A stretch of DNA of 17,115 nt from CAZHZT01 sp964537285 (GTDB lineage Bacteria > Bacteroidota > Bacteroidia > Chitinophagales > Saprospiraceae): NCBI GenBank assembly GCA_964537285.1, contig CAZHZT010000126.1, forward strand, positions 1-17,115, in the 5' to 3' direction. Position 1 is the stretch's first letter. Every line of letters starts with the position of its first letter. Below the pieces are notes generated by a model. That model was not told the DNA's origin. It worked only from the letters and a program-made list of their open reading frames with translations, and did no database searches. Position numbers and translations under genes: made by a program. Below are positions 1-8,100 of this stretch, one piece after another.

Positions 1-42
1 CCGCCAAAAGAAGCCGTCAAAAGTGTCAAGGATTTAGTTCCT
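1..42. repeat. Partial copy of the nested-palindrome repeat seen in full at 13835-14019
   Basis: The window opens inside a sequence that matches one arm of the 13835-14019 element read on the other strand. Bases 4-23 share CCAAAAGAAGC, one mismatch, then GTCAAAA and GT with one A missing, against the reverse complement of about 13859-13880. The terminal hexamer GTTCCT follows at 37-42, as at the outer end of the full copy, with the stretch between shortened. It ends six bases before the stop codon of the flanking gene, and the full copy likewise lies 5-10 bases from its neighbours' stop codons. The rest lies outside the window, so this assignment rests on about 25 aligned bases. Confidence 0.5.
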
Positions 43-48
43 GAAGCA

Positions 49-1485
49 CTAGCCTGCCGCTTCCTTCACCTTATCCAATAGCCATCGCTTAATTCCCAGC
101 GTTTTACAATCCTGGATTTGAGTTTTTAGTTTTTCCAGTTGGTCACTGTTTTTGTAATCTAAGGAGGTCAGTTTTTTAGTAAACCGAATAGCATTAGAGT
201 AAGCCTGTTTAGTGTCTTTTGATATCAGTTTGTTCCGTTTCAAGTAAATACGGAAACTATCTATGAGTGAATCAAGAGCCAGGAATTCCTGGGTTTCAAA
301 ATAAGTACGCAGCAGCAAAGTCCTGCTTCCTAGGGCATAAACGATATCTTTGTATTCTACTTCTCTGAGTAGTTCGATCACTCGGTTGTAATCCCCCTTA
401 TTGTAGTATAGAAGTGCCAGATTATAATTCAGTGCATTTTCCTGGTTTTCTTTAGGTAGCTTTTCAGTGTAATTCCGGATAAAGGTTTCGACCCAGTCAA
501 AATCGCCAACTTGAAGGCCCACGGCAATGATATTCTTATAATGGCTTGGTGGCAGGACTCCTTTTTCGAGAATTATTTCTTTTTCCAGTAAAGCAATGTA
601 AAGGGCAAAAAGCTCTTTAAAGTAATCGGGCCGCCCCCGATTGATTTTAGTATCAATACAATAATTGATTAAATGAGTATAGATTGTTTTTAATTCTTCC
701 TTATTAAAGAGGCCTGCGAGTTCATTAATAAAAGCCTTAAGTTCGAAGAAATGCTGCTCCTCATCCGGATCGTCGAACATCTTTTTTATCAAAAGATAAA
801 CCTTGACTGCACTTTCCTCCGCGTAGACACTGGCCTCAATGTAATCTGACATACCTTCCGGTAACACGATATCAGAGTTTAAGGAAAGAAAATTTTTATA
901 TCCTAGAATATCGCAGTAATGCTTAAGCTTATTGGCGTAGTAATAGCAATCCAAAGCAAAATCAGCCTTTTCAAGGTTTTCAAGGTCATTTCTTTTTTTG
1001 CCTTGTTTTTCCATGAATTCATGGCTATTGCGCTCAATTTGGTATTGATAGAAGTGGAATTGGGCATTCCGGTGAGGGTAGCGATCAAGGGCCAGTTTCA
1101 TACTTCTTACAGCGCCGTGGAAATGCTTTTCCCATTTGGGTTTATTCAAAGCGTTCATTGAAAACATACGCTCCGCCAAATCAGATTTTTTATATTCCTG
1201 ATAAGCTAAAAATTGCACCGCCAGTTTTGTCAGATCAGAACAAATTCTCCGGAATTTGACATCATTGAATGTTTTATTTGAAAAAACCTGCCGCCACAAC
1301 CTGGCTTTTAAACGATTTACTTCCTTTCCCATTTCTTGTATGGGAAGTTCTTTTTTGATGGCTTCAAAAAAAGCGATTAGCTCTTTTTGTTCGTTTACCA
1401 TTGGGGAGACGAGATATTTGTAAAAATTATTGAGCTCAAAACCAGAAAAATGATTCAGTAAAATTACAAGCTTTGTATTATGCAT
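49..1485 (-). CDS. Conserved-looking hypothetical helical protein, 478 aa
   Basis: I do not recognise this protein. It has no signal peptide and no clear membrane segment, so it is probably cytoplasmic. It is rich in Lys, Glu, Leu and aromatic residues and reads as helical almost throughout. Around residues 345-425 there are helix pairs of the type NALNYNLALLYYNKGDY followed by VIELLREVE, which resemble tetratricopeptide repeats, so a TPR-like solenoid used for protein binding is the best structural guess. The ATG at 1485 is preceded by a good Bacteroidota -7 box at 1508-1515, giving a leader of about 15 bases. The gene is transcribed alone and divergently from the T9SS protein at 1641. Its stop codon lies against a repeat remnant (1-42). 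Function unknown. Confidence 0.85.
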   Translation of the reverse strand: MHNTKLVILLNHFSGFELNNFYKYLVSPMVNEQKELIAFFEAIKKELPIQEMGKEVNRLKARLWRQVFSNKTFNDVKFRRICSDLTKLAVQFLAYQEYKKSDLAERMFSMNALNKPKWEKHFHGAVRSMKLALDRYPHRNAQFHFYQYQIERNSHEFMEKQGKKRNDLENLEKADFALDCYYYANKLKHYCDILGYKNFLSLNSDIVLPEGMSDYIEASVYAEESAVKVYLLIKKMFDDPDEEQHFFELKAFINELAGLFNKEELKTIYTHLINYCIDTKINRGRPDYFKELFALYIALLEKEIILEKGVLPPSHYKNIIAVGLQVGDFDWVETFIRNYTEKLPKENQENALNYNLALLYYNKGDYNRVIELLREVEYKDIVYALGSRTLLLRTYFETQEFLALDSLIDSFRIYLKRNKLISKDTKQAYSNAIRFTKKLTSLDYKNSDQLEKLKTQIQDCKTLGIKRWLLDKVKEAAG

Positions 1486-1507
1486 TGGTATTAATATTCA
1501 CTTTCCT

Positions 1508-1515
1508 CAAAGATA
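1508..1515 (-). promoter_or_regulatory. Bacteroidota -7 promoter box for the 478-aa gene
   Basis: CAAAGATA on the + strand reads TATCTTTG on the - strand, a full match to the Bacteroidota sigma-ABfr-type -7 consensus TAnnTTTG. It lies 22 bases upstream of the ATG at 1485, so transcription would begin close to 1500. No convincing -33 TTTG is visible at the usual spacing, so this is a motif match supported by position only. Confidence 0.5.
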
Positions 1516-1530
1516 TATATTTAAAAGTCA

Positions 1531-1552
1531 ACTTTTTATAAACTTTTTATAA
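1531..1552. repeat. Perfect tandem 11-bp repeat in a divergent promoter region
   Basis: ACTTTTTATAA occurs twice in immediate succession (1531-1541 and 1542-1552). It lies between the -7 box of the leftward gene (1508-1515) and that of the rightward gene (1577-1584). The position and the one-turn period would suit a binding site for a regulator shared by both genes, or an A/T-rich upstream element. It could also be a slippage product in A/T-rich DNA. Confidence 0.6.
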
Positions 1553-1576
1553 ATAGTTTTTGTTGGTATAATTACT

Positions 1577-1584
1577 TAATTTTG
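1577..1584 (+). promoter_or_regulatory. Bacteroidota -7 promoter box for the PKD/dockerin T9SS protein
   Basis: TAATTTTG matches TAnnTTTG exactly and would start transcription near 1591, about 50 bases before the ATG at 1641. The -33 region is poor: TTTG at 1559-1562 is too close, with 14 bases between. The box supports the ATG at 1641 but does not exclude the in-frame TTG at 1608. Confidence 0.5.
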
Positions 1585-1640
1585 TACTTTAACATAAGTT
1601 AAAATTATTGTTCTTTTGTAGTGTAAAAAATCCCGATCAT

Positions 1641-3047
1641 ATGAGCGTCTTCAGAATTTTTAACATCGCGGTCCTTATTTTTTCATTTTCTTGCGCTTAC
1701 TCTTCAGTTTACGCAGAGAATAATAAGGATATTAACTGCATAGCGGATTTTGGCTACAAACTACATGACAGTAACTTCCCTTCGGTTACCGGAGTAGTGT
1801 TCAAAAATCTCTCTTCCGGTGATTTCGCCAATGCTATCTGGTCCTTCGGAGATGGCACCTACCAGAATACTACACAAGATAGTATTCTCCACTTTTTCCC
1901 GGATTATGGGTATTTTGATGTTTGTCTTACAGTTTTTGGAGGTTCTTGCCTGGAACCTTCTGAATTTTGCCAACAGATATTCGTTGGTCCGGATACCATC
2001 AAATGCGATTACACGGATTGTGTTTATCCCGGAGATGCGAATGGAGACGGAACGGCAGACTTCTATGATCTATTGAATATTGGTATTGGGATGGCCCATT
2101 CCGGGCCTTCAAGGCTTAATGCAACGCTGGACTGGGTTGGTCAGCCAGCAGATGATTGGCTCTATTCAACGGGTGAAGGAGTTAATTTTAAACACCTGGA
2201 TTGTAATGGCGATGGCTTTGTTACCGATGAAGATGTTGACGCTATTCACACTCATTATGGCCTAATGACAGACCCCGGGGTGGTTTATGAAGATGATGCA
2301 TCGCCTGTAGAGTTAGTTTTCGATGAAGATACCGTATATCTCGAACCTGGTTATCCTGCTAAAATACCTTTAAGCGGTCGCTTGATCGTTGGAAGTAATG
2401 ATAAACAGTTTGAAGACCTATACGGCCTTGGATTGTACATAGAATATCCTGAAGAATTTTTTGAAAATGAAATTATAGATATAAGCTATGAAAACTCTTT
2501 TTTAGGACAGGAAGAAGACGTTCTTGTCGGTTGGGCGGATCACCGTGCCCTCGGCCAGGTTGATATGGCCTTTACGTCTCAGGATCACAACAACAAAAAC
2601 GGCCACGGTCATATAGCTACTATGAAGTTCATAATAGTTAGTGATGTTATTGCAGGGCGGGTTGAGCCTGAAGTGCCGGTAGAGTTTGACATTAAAGGTG
2701 TAAAAGCCGTTGACAACGAGGGCAATACAAAACTTGTCAAAGTTAGTCCAACTCCTGTAACGGTTGTTTTCAAAAAGGTTGGCGATATTGTTTCTACCAA
2801 TCAAACTACATTAAACCAGAAAGTGAACGTTTTCCCAAATCCGGCTACTACTCGCTTGTTTGTAGAAACAAACGGCCTCACAAATGCTCGCTTAAGGATG
2901 ATCAATTCCCTTGGCCAATTAGTTCGTGAACAAATAGTAGTAAACACTATTACGGACATTGATACAGGCTCTCTTCCAAAAGGCGTTTATCACATTGTGA
3001 TCAATGCTGCGGAGGGACAAGTGAGCAAAAAAGTAGTGATCCAGTAA
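1641..3047 (+). CDS. Secreted T9SS substrate: PKD-like, dockerin-like and cohesin-like domains, type A sorting domain
   Basis: Starting at the ATG at 1641 the protein has 468 residues and opens with a signal peptide (hydrophobic stretch, then VYAEN near residue 25). The reading frame extends to a TTG at 1608, but that would bury the signal sequence. Residues about 30-115 are PKD-like, with WSFGDGT. Two EF-hand-type calcium loops of dockerin type follow: DANGDGTADFYD (about 132-143) and DCNGDGFVTDED (about 187-198). Residues about 218-376 read as a beta-sandwich resembling a cohesin or carbohydrate-binding fold. The C-terminus, from VNVFPNP at about 393, is the T9SS type A sorting domain (TIGR04183-like) and ends in KKVVIQ. 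It should cross the outer membrane by T9SS and be anchored or released at the surface. The cohesin-like call is the weakest, and no catalytic domain is visible. Confidence 0.85.
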   Translation: MSVFRIFNIAVLIFSFSCAYSSVYAENNKDINCIADFGYKLHDSNFPSVTGVVFKNLSSGDFANAIWSFGDGTYQNTTQDSILHFFPDYGYFDVCLTVFGGSCLEPSEFCQQIFVGPDTIKCDYTDCVYPGDANGDGTADFYDLLNIGIGMAHSGPSRLNATLDWVGQPADDWLYSTGEGVNFKHLDCNGDGFVTDEDVDAIHTHYGLMTDPGVVYEDDASPVELVFDEDTVYLEPGYPAKIPLSGRLIVGSNDKQFEDLYGLGLYIEYPEEFFENEIIDISYENSFLGQEEDVLVGWADHRALGQVDMAFTSQDHNNKNGHGHIATMKFIIVSDVIAGRVEPEVPVEFDIKGVKAVDNEGNTKLVKVSPTPVTVVFKKVGDIVSTNQTTLNQKVNVFPNPATTRLFVETNGLTNARLRMINSLGQLVREQIVVNTITDIDTGSLPKGVYHIVINAAEGQVSKKVVIQ

Positions 3048-3055
3048 TTTTTAGC

Positions 3056-3166
3056 GTTCTTTGACAAATTGTGTGGAACTTCAAAATGATAACCCTTGAA
3101 TGCCCTTGTGGCTGAAAGGATGATCATTTTGAAGTTCCATTATCCACAATTTATTGTCAAAGAACT
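3056..3166 (+). mobile_element. MITE-like palindromic element, copy 1
   Basis: A roughly 111-bp near-palindrome with arms starting GTTCTTTGACA and ending TGTCAAAGAAC. The arms hold a shared GGAACTTCAAAATGAT block and a non-palindromic centre (GAATGCCCTTGTGGCTGAAA). It is about 95% identical to copy 3 (14694-14804) and matches copy 2 (4964-5074) in reverse. The arms are asymmetric in the same way in every copy (AAATTGTG on one side, TAAATTGTGGAAAA or similar on the other), so the copies share one ancestor. The flanks carry an imperfect direct repeat, ATTTTTAGC (3047-3055) and ATTTTAGC (3167-3174), that differs by one T. It lies between two convergent genes and may also act as a terminator. It encodes no protein. 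Confidence 0.85.
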
Positions 3167-3170
3167 ATTT

Positions 3171-3232
3171 TAGCGGCGGTTAAACATGAGTTATCCCAAA
3201 TTTTCGGGATGACCCATGTTTAAACGCCGCTA
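3171..3232. terminator. Long hairpin overlapping the end of rsmI, possible bidirectional terminator
   Basis: Arms at 3171-3197 and 3206-3232 match at 24 of 27 positions around an 8-base loop (AAATTTTC). The right arm contains the last codons and the stop of rsmI (stop at 3220-3222). It lies five bases beyond the palindromic element copy 1, between genes that converge here, so it would form in transcripts from either side. No U-tract follows on either strand, so the terminator role is inferred from placement. The arms do not match the other palindromes in this window. Confidence 0.6.
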
Positions 3233-3882
3233 ACTACAATTACGATCTCTCCCTTCACCCCTTTCTCATTGTAATGACTTATTAATTCCTCGAGTGAAGC
3301 AGTCATCACTTCTTCATGAAGCTTTGTTAATTCCCGCGCCACGCTGGCTTTACGGTCGGTACCGCAATGTTCAGCAAGTTGTTCCAGGCATTTTACTAAT
3401 CTGTAAGGAGACTCATAAAGCACAAAAGTTTCCTTGAGCAATGACAAATACTTAAGGCGGGTTTGTCGGCCTTTTTTATGAGGCAAAAAGCCTTCAAAAT
3501 GAAACTTGTCACAAGGAATTCCGGAGGCTACAATTGCAGGCACGAAAGCAGTAGCTCCCGGCAAGCAAATTACAGGAATATTTTCCTGCCTGCATGCCCG
3601 CACCAACAGATAACCCGGGTCGGAAATACCAGGCATACCGGCATCTGTTACAATAGCCATGTCTTGCCCGCTTTTCAGAAGGTCAACAATTGAAGAAAGT
3701 ACGGCATGCTCGTTGTGGGCATGGAAAGAACGCATCGGAGTGGAAATCTCGTAATGATCAAAAAGCTTTTTGGAGGTACGCGTATCTTCGGCTAATACCA
3801 CACTTACCTCTTTCAGGATGCGAATCGCTCGAAAAGTAATATCTTCAAGGTTACCGATTGGAGTCGGTACAATGTAAAGCAT
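3220..3882 (-). CDS. rsmI: 16S rRNA (cytidine(1402)-2'-O)-methyltransferase RsmI
   Basis: RsmI 2'-O-methylates C1402 in the decoding centre of 16S rRNA using S-adenosylmethionine. The 220-residue protein has the family motifs of the tetrapyrrole-methylase fold in order: TPIGNLEDI (7-15), EDTRTS (32-37), HAHNE (54-58), TDAGMPGISDPG (79-90), PGATA (108-112), FEGFLPHKKGRQ (129-140), YESPYR (156-161) and ARELTKLHEE. It is shorter than the 286-residue E. coli protein and lacks its C-terminal extension; as far as I recall this is usual in Bacteroidota. It is the third gene of the pssA-purS-rsmI operon, six bases after purS. Its last codons lie inside a 27-bp-stem hairpin. Confidence 0.95.
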   Translation of the reverse strand: MLYIVPTPIGNLEDITFRAIRILKEVSVVLAEDTRTSKKLFDHYEISTPMRSFHAHNEHAVLSSIVDLLKSGQDMAIVTDAGMPGISDPGYLLVRACRQENIPVICLPGATAFVPAIVASGIPCDKFHFEGFLPHKKGRQTRLKYLSLLKETFVLYESPYRLVKCLEQLAEHCGTDRKASVARELTKLHEEVMTASLEELISHYNEKGVKGEIVIVVSGV

Positions 3883-3888
3883 AGATGA

Positions 3889-4146
3889 TTATTCCGTTAC
3901 CGGCCTTACCGAAAAAGTATAGGTTTCAATAATGGGATTGGCCAACAAATTCTTACAAGCCATATCTACCGTTTTTTCGGCATCTTGAACCGACTCTGCG
4001 GTCAAAGTGATATTTATATGTTTGCCAATTCGTACATCTTCGACCCCTGAGATATCGAGGTTCTTGATATTATTTGCAACTGCCTTACCCTGCGGATCGA
4101 GAAGTTCTTTATGGGGCATGACTTCAATTTCAGCCAAAAATTTCAT
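3889..4146 (-). CDS. purS: Phosphoribosylformylglycinamidine synthase subunit PurS
   Basis: PurS is the small subunit of the PurS/PurL/PurQ complex, which makes formylglycinamidine ribonucleotide in the fourth step of purine synthesis; it helps bridge PurQ and PurL for ammonia transfer. The 85-residue protein has the usual length and the family signature: KFLAEIEVMPHKELLDPQGKA at the N-terminus, then VEDVRIGKHI and LLANPIIETY near the end. The start overlaps the 3' end of pssA by 17 bases, which suggests translational coupling, and rsmI follows after six bases. The partner genes purL and purQ are not in this window. Confidence 0.93.
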   Translation of the reverse strand: MKFLAEIEVMPHKELLDPQGKAVANNIKNLDISGVEDVRIGKHINITLTAESVQDAEKTVDMACKNLLANPIIETYTFSVRPVTE

Positions 4147-4852
4147 CAGATTGGAAAAAGTTTCTAATTAGAGAAAATAAGATATAAACGATAATTATCA
4201 AAGAAATTCCTGCTTCTCTGAAAATTATCAGCAAAAGTACAACAAGAATTGCAAATATATATACCATTTCGTTTCCCTTCCAGCTCAGATGTTTTATTTT
4301 AAGGCTAAACATCCGCAGGTCAGAGATTAGTAAGTAAGAAAAAACAAAGATCATTCCATACAAAAACCCAATATTGCCCGTTACCTTCGCCAGCCCTTTT
4401 AAAACAGAATCAGGTACCATTATCAGCCCTGCAAAGAAAATCGCATTAGCAGGAGTCGGAAGCCCTCGAAAGGAGACTCCATCGTTTTTCACATTAAACC
4501 TGGCCAATCTTAAAGCTGAAAAGACAGTAATCAAGAAAGCAGGAAGAGCTGCCAAAGGAAAAGGATCAGACGGATCGCTTCCGGCGGCCTCCATCAGTAA
4601 TGAATACATTAAAAAGGCAGGCACCATACCAAATGAAATAAGATCAGCTAAAGAATCCAGTTGCTTGCCTATTTCAGATTGAGCATTTAATATTCTGGCC
4701 AGTGCTCCATCCAAAAAATCGGCTACCAGGCAATACGCTAAGCAAACGAGCGCCCATGATATCTGATTATTGATAATTAGTATGCAAGCGATACAACCTG
4801 TGAAAAGATTGCTTAAGGTTATTATATTTGGTATGGATCGAATCAAGGGCAA
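4130..4852 (-). CDS. pssA: CDP-diacylglycerol--serine O-phosphatidyltransferase
   Basis: This inner-membrane enzyme joins CDP-diacylglycerol and serine to give phosphatidylserine, the precursor of phosphatidylethanolamine. The 240-residue protein carries the complete CDP-alcohol phosphotransferase signature D-x2-DG-x2-AR-x8-G-x3-D-x3-D, from D45 to D70, with membrane segments before and after and the family-typical N-terminus IPNIITLSNLFTGC. No ATG is possible: an in-frame stop lies directly upstream (4853-4855) and the next Met is far inside the conserved region, so translation must begin at TTG 4852 or TTG 4846. It is first in the operon with purS (17-base overlap) and rsmI. A 24-bp-stem hairpin sits 32 bases upstream, in the likely leader or promoter. 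Confidence 0.95.
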   Translation of the reverse strand: MPLIRSIPNIITLSNLFTGCIACILIINNQISWALVCLAYCLVADFLDGALARILNAQSEIGKQLDSLADLISFGMVPAFLMYSLLMEAAGSDPSDPFPLAALPAFLITVFSALRLARFNVKNDGVSFRGLPTPANAIFFAGLIMVPDSVLKGLAKVTGNIGFLYGMIFVFSYLLISDLRMFSLKIKHLSWKGNEMVYIFAILVVLLLIIFREAGISLIIIVYILFSLIRNFFQSDEIFG

Positions 4853-4883
4853 TTAGCTTTAAGGTAATGTTCAAAGTGATTTC

Positions 4884-4939
4884 TGCATGAAGCAAGGTTT
4901 GCGGGGGAAGAGAGTCCTCCTCAAACCTTGCTTCACGCA
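4884..4939. repeat. Long hairpin upstream of pssA
   Basis: TGCATGAAGCAAGGTTTG (4884-4901) pairs with 4922-4939 at 17 of 18 positions. The 20-base loop can extend the stem further (GGGGGA with TCCTCC, one wobble). It lies 32 bases upstream of the pssA TTG start, so on the - strand it would fall in the pssA leader or directly at its promoter. It may be an attenuator, an RNA stability element, or one more intergenic palindromic repeat. No U-tract follows in the pssA direction. Confidence 0.6.
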
Positions 4940-4963
4940 AAAATTACTAGTGCTTCAAGAACT

Positions 4964-5074
4964 AGTCCTTTGACATAAATTATGGAAAATGGAACTTCAA
5001 AATAATAACCCTTTCAACCACAAGGGCATTCAAGGGTTATTATTTCGAAGTTCCACACAATTTGTCAAAGAAGG
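4964..5074 (-). mobile_element. MITE-like palindromic element, copy 2 (inverted)
   Basis: This is the reverse-oriented copy of the element at 3056-3166 and 14694-14804, 111 bp long and starting AGTCCTTTGACA. It shares the core CAACCACAAGGGCATTCAAG (G/A change in the first half) and the same asymmetric arm bulge. AAATTACT flanks it on the right immediately (5075-5082). On the left AAATTACT (4941-4948) is separated by 15 bases (4949-4963) that look like a later insertion or local duplication bounded by ACTAGT. With those 15 bases removed, the boundary is identical to that of copy 3, with an 8-bp target duplication. Confidence 0.85.
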
Positions 5075-5184
5075 AAATTACTTTGAATACTCCCAATCAA
5101 ATTTAGAAATCTTTCTTAAACTGAAGAACATTTTTCTTGTAAAAAGGCGTTCAATATTACAAGCTAGATCAACCTAAAAAAAAT

Positions 5185-8100
5185 ATGTTATTAAAACACT
5201 TATACCTAACACTAATTTTCAGCCTTTTTATTTCCTACACACTTCTGGCACAACCCAGTAATGACGAATGCATCAATGCACTGCCATTGACCGACCTGAA
5301 CAATTGGTGCTCTTTTTCCGGAGCTTACTCCTTAAACGGAGCAACTCCATCCCCTGAAGCCAAACCCTTTTGCTTTCCTTTTTTTGGAACAAGCCACGAT
5401 ATTTGGTTCTTTTTTACTGCCCAGGCCACAAACCTGAGCGTTAGCGTATCCGGTAATACAGGCCAGCCTTCAGGAGGCAGCCTTCAATTTCCTCAAATAG
5501 CTATTTATGAAGGCAATTGTGCAAATCTTGTTGAAATTGCCTGTAGTTCAGATGCCGTTGCTGACAATACCGTTCAATCCGTGATCAGCCAACTTAGTGT
5601 AGGTCAGGTTTACTACATCAGGATAGATGCCCGGAACAGCAATGTCGGTACCTTTCAACTATGCGTAAATAATTTCAACCAAATTCCTTCTTCTTCGGGA
5701 GATTGCCCTACGGGCACCATTCTCTGTGATAAATCTCCGTTCACCGTTGAGAAAGTATTTGGTGAAGGCTCCAACCCCAATGAAATAGGCAATTCTGCGT
5801 GCAATAGCCCAAGCTGCCAGTTAGAAGAATCGAGTTCCAGTTGGTATAAATGGACCTGTGAAGATGCAGGAACACTAACTTTTATACTTACCCCTTTAAA
5901 TCCAGCCGATGACCTGGATTTTATCCTGTATGAACTTCCAAATGGGATAGACGATTGTTCCAACAAAGCAGAAATTCGATGCATGGCTTCCGGAGAAAAC
6001 GTAGGTCAGGACTTTAACGAATGGGAAGTCTGTACCGGCCCTACAGGCCTTGCCACGGGAGACACTGACATTTCCGAAACATGCGGATGCCAGGACGGAG
6101 ATAACAATTTCGTTGATGCCATCAATATGGAAGCGGGTAAGAGCTACGCCTTGTTGGTTAATAACTTCAGTAACTCAGGAAGTGGCTTTTCTGTACAGTT
6201 TGGCGGAACAGGCACCTTCCTTGGCCCGACTGCGGATTTTAGCCTTTCACCTACTCCTGTTTGCTATGGTCAGGAAATAGCCTTTACAGATGCTTCATTT
6301 TTTGCCAATGGTTCCATCGTATCCTATGATTGGGCTTTCGGTCAAGGAGCAAGCCCATCAAGTGCTAGTGGCCCCGGCCCTCATAATGTCTCATGGAACA
6401 GCCTTGGGAACAAATCCGTCGTTCTAACGATAGAAACCAATCAGGGTTGTTTAGTTACAAAGGTAAGTACCCTTGAAGTAGAACCTTGTTGCGACACTTA
6501 CAACGAGATTGAAGCTTCTGCTATTACTTCCGAATTAGATTGCCCCAATGATGAAAGTGGACTTATCAACTTAAGTGCTACTTCCAATGCAGAACCACTC
6601 ACTTTTTCCTGGAGTAATGGCTCCATTACTGAAGATCTAAATGGCCTGGGCCAGGGAAATTATTCAGTGACTATTACCAATGCTGCCTCTTGTGAAGAAG
6701 TCTTTGAATTCCCGATAAATGGGCCTTCTCTCCTTCAATTTAGCCCTCAAATGGTCATGCCTACATGTGATGGTGGCCAAGACGGCTCTCTAAGCATATT
6801 CCCCCTTGGAGGAAACGGAGCGCCCTACATAATTAACTGGGGGAACAATCTGGGCAGTGGCAACTTTTTAGATAGCCTTTCAATTGGCTTTTACCCCGTT
6901 ACCGTTACGGATAATCAAGGCTGTGAAAAGGATACAATTATTGAAGTCGTCGAATTGGTTCTTGAACTCGATCCGAATATTTCACCTATTACAGAGCCAA
7001 GTTGTACCGGTTTCTCCGATGGCTCCATCCAAGTCAATATCAGCAATGGCCTTCCTCCCTACCAATACAATTTTAATAATGGAAATGGATATGTCAGTGA
7101 AAACGTTTTAAATAATATTCCTGCGGGGACATATATTGTGGACGTACTTGACGCCAATAATTGCGAAGGCCAGTTTGAACTGATCGTCAACGAACCACCT
7201 CCTCTTGTGCTAGACATCGAAAATAATAGCATCTCTTGCTATGAAGCTGCCGATGGCAGTCTATTCGCCAATATAAGTGGCGGAGTAGGTGGTTATGGAT
7301 ATTCATGGAATACAAACGAAGTATCTCCGGAGATAAGCAATCTGGATATTGGATGGTACTACCTTACCATCACTGATGCGAATGGCTGTATTATTTCGGA
7401 TAGCTCCTTGATGACCCAACCACCTGAATTATTTCTCGAAGTTATCAGAACCAAAGATGTACTTTGCCACGGTGAATCCAACGGGCTTATCAGTGTACTG
7501 GCTACCGGCGGTACGCCAGGGTACATGTACAGTGCAGATGGCCAAAACTTTCAAACCGATACTCTACTAAGCGGCCTTTCTGCCGGAGATTATACAGTGG
7601 TTGTTGAAGATGCTAATGGATGCACCGCAATAGCTGAAGCGACCATTAATCAACCTCCACCTCTCATTATTGACGCCGGACCAGATCAGACCATACAACT
7701 TGGCTTTTCCACTGACATTGAATCTCAACTCACTCCATTTTTCTGGCCAGTAACCTATTCCTGGAGTCCGGATCTGTTTATTGATTGTTTGGATTGCCCA
7801 AATGTAACGGTCAGCCCGGTTAATACCACGACCTATCAGGTGACTGTCACCGATATCAATGGCTGCACAGCAATTGATGAAATAACCATTTTCCTGGATA
7901 AGCTTCGTCCTGTTTACATCCCGAATGTATTTTCACCTGATAATGATGGCTCAAATGATTTCTTTACGATATTTGCCAATCAGGCAGCAAGAGAAATTAA
8001 GATGCTTCGCATCTATTCCCGCTGGGGTAGCTTGGTTTATGAAGGGGTCAATATACCTTTAAACATTCCCAGTCAGGGCTGGGATGGAACATTCAAGGGA

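Larger units (their letters stand above)
4853..5184. other. Divergent intergenic region between pssA and the SprB-repeat gene
   Basis: These 332 bases hold no credible gene. From left to right: a long hairpin (4884-4939), a direct repeat AAATTACT (4941-4948), a 15-base insert between two ACTAGT hexamers (4946-4966), the inverted MITE copy 2 (4964-5074), the matching AAATTACT (5075-5082), and about 100 A/T-rich bases before the ATG at 5185. TTACTTTG at 5078-5085 is a one-off match to the -7 box. An open frame at 4989-5177 runs through the palindrome and has no protein character. Confidence 0.7.

Noticed and set aside
1608..1640. TTG at 1608 as the start of the PKD/dockerin protein
   Set aside because: It would place 11 charged or polar residues before the signal peptide; the ATG at 1641 gives a normal signal sequence.
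4989..5177. A 62-codon open frame on the + strand before the SprB-repeat gene
   Set aside because: It runs through the MITE palindrome and ends in A/T-rich leader; composition and lack of any recognisable motif fit chance.
6884..7111. Alternative-frame ORFs within the SprB-repeat gene and other large genes
   Set aside because: They lie inside genes with full domain support and show no independent motifs.
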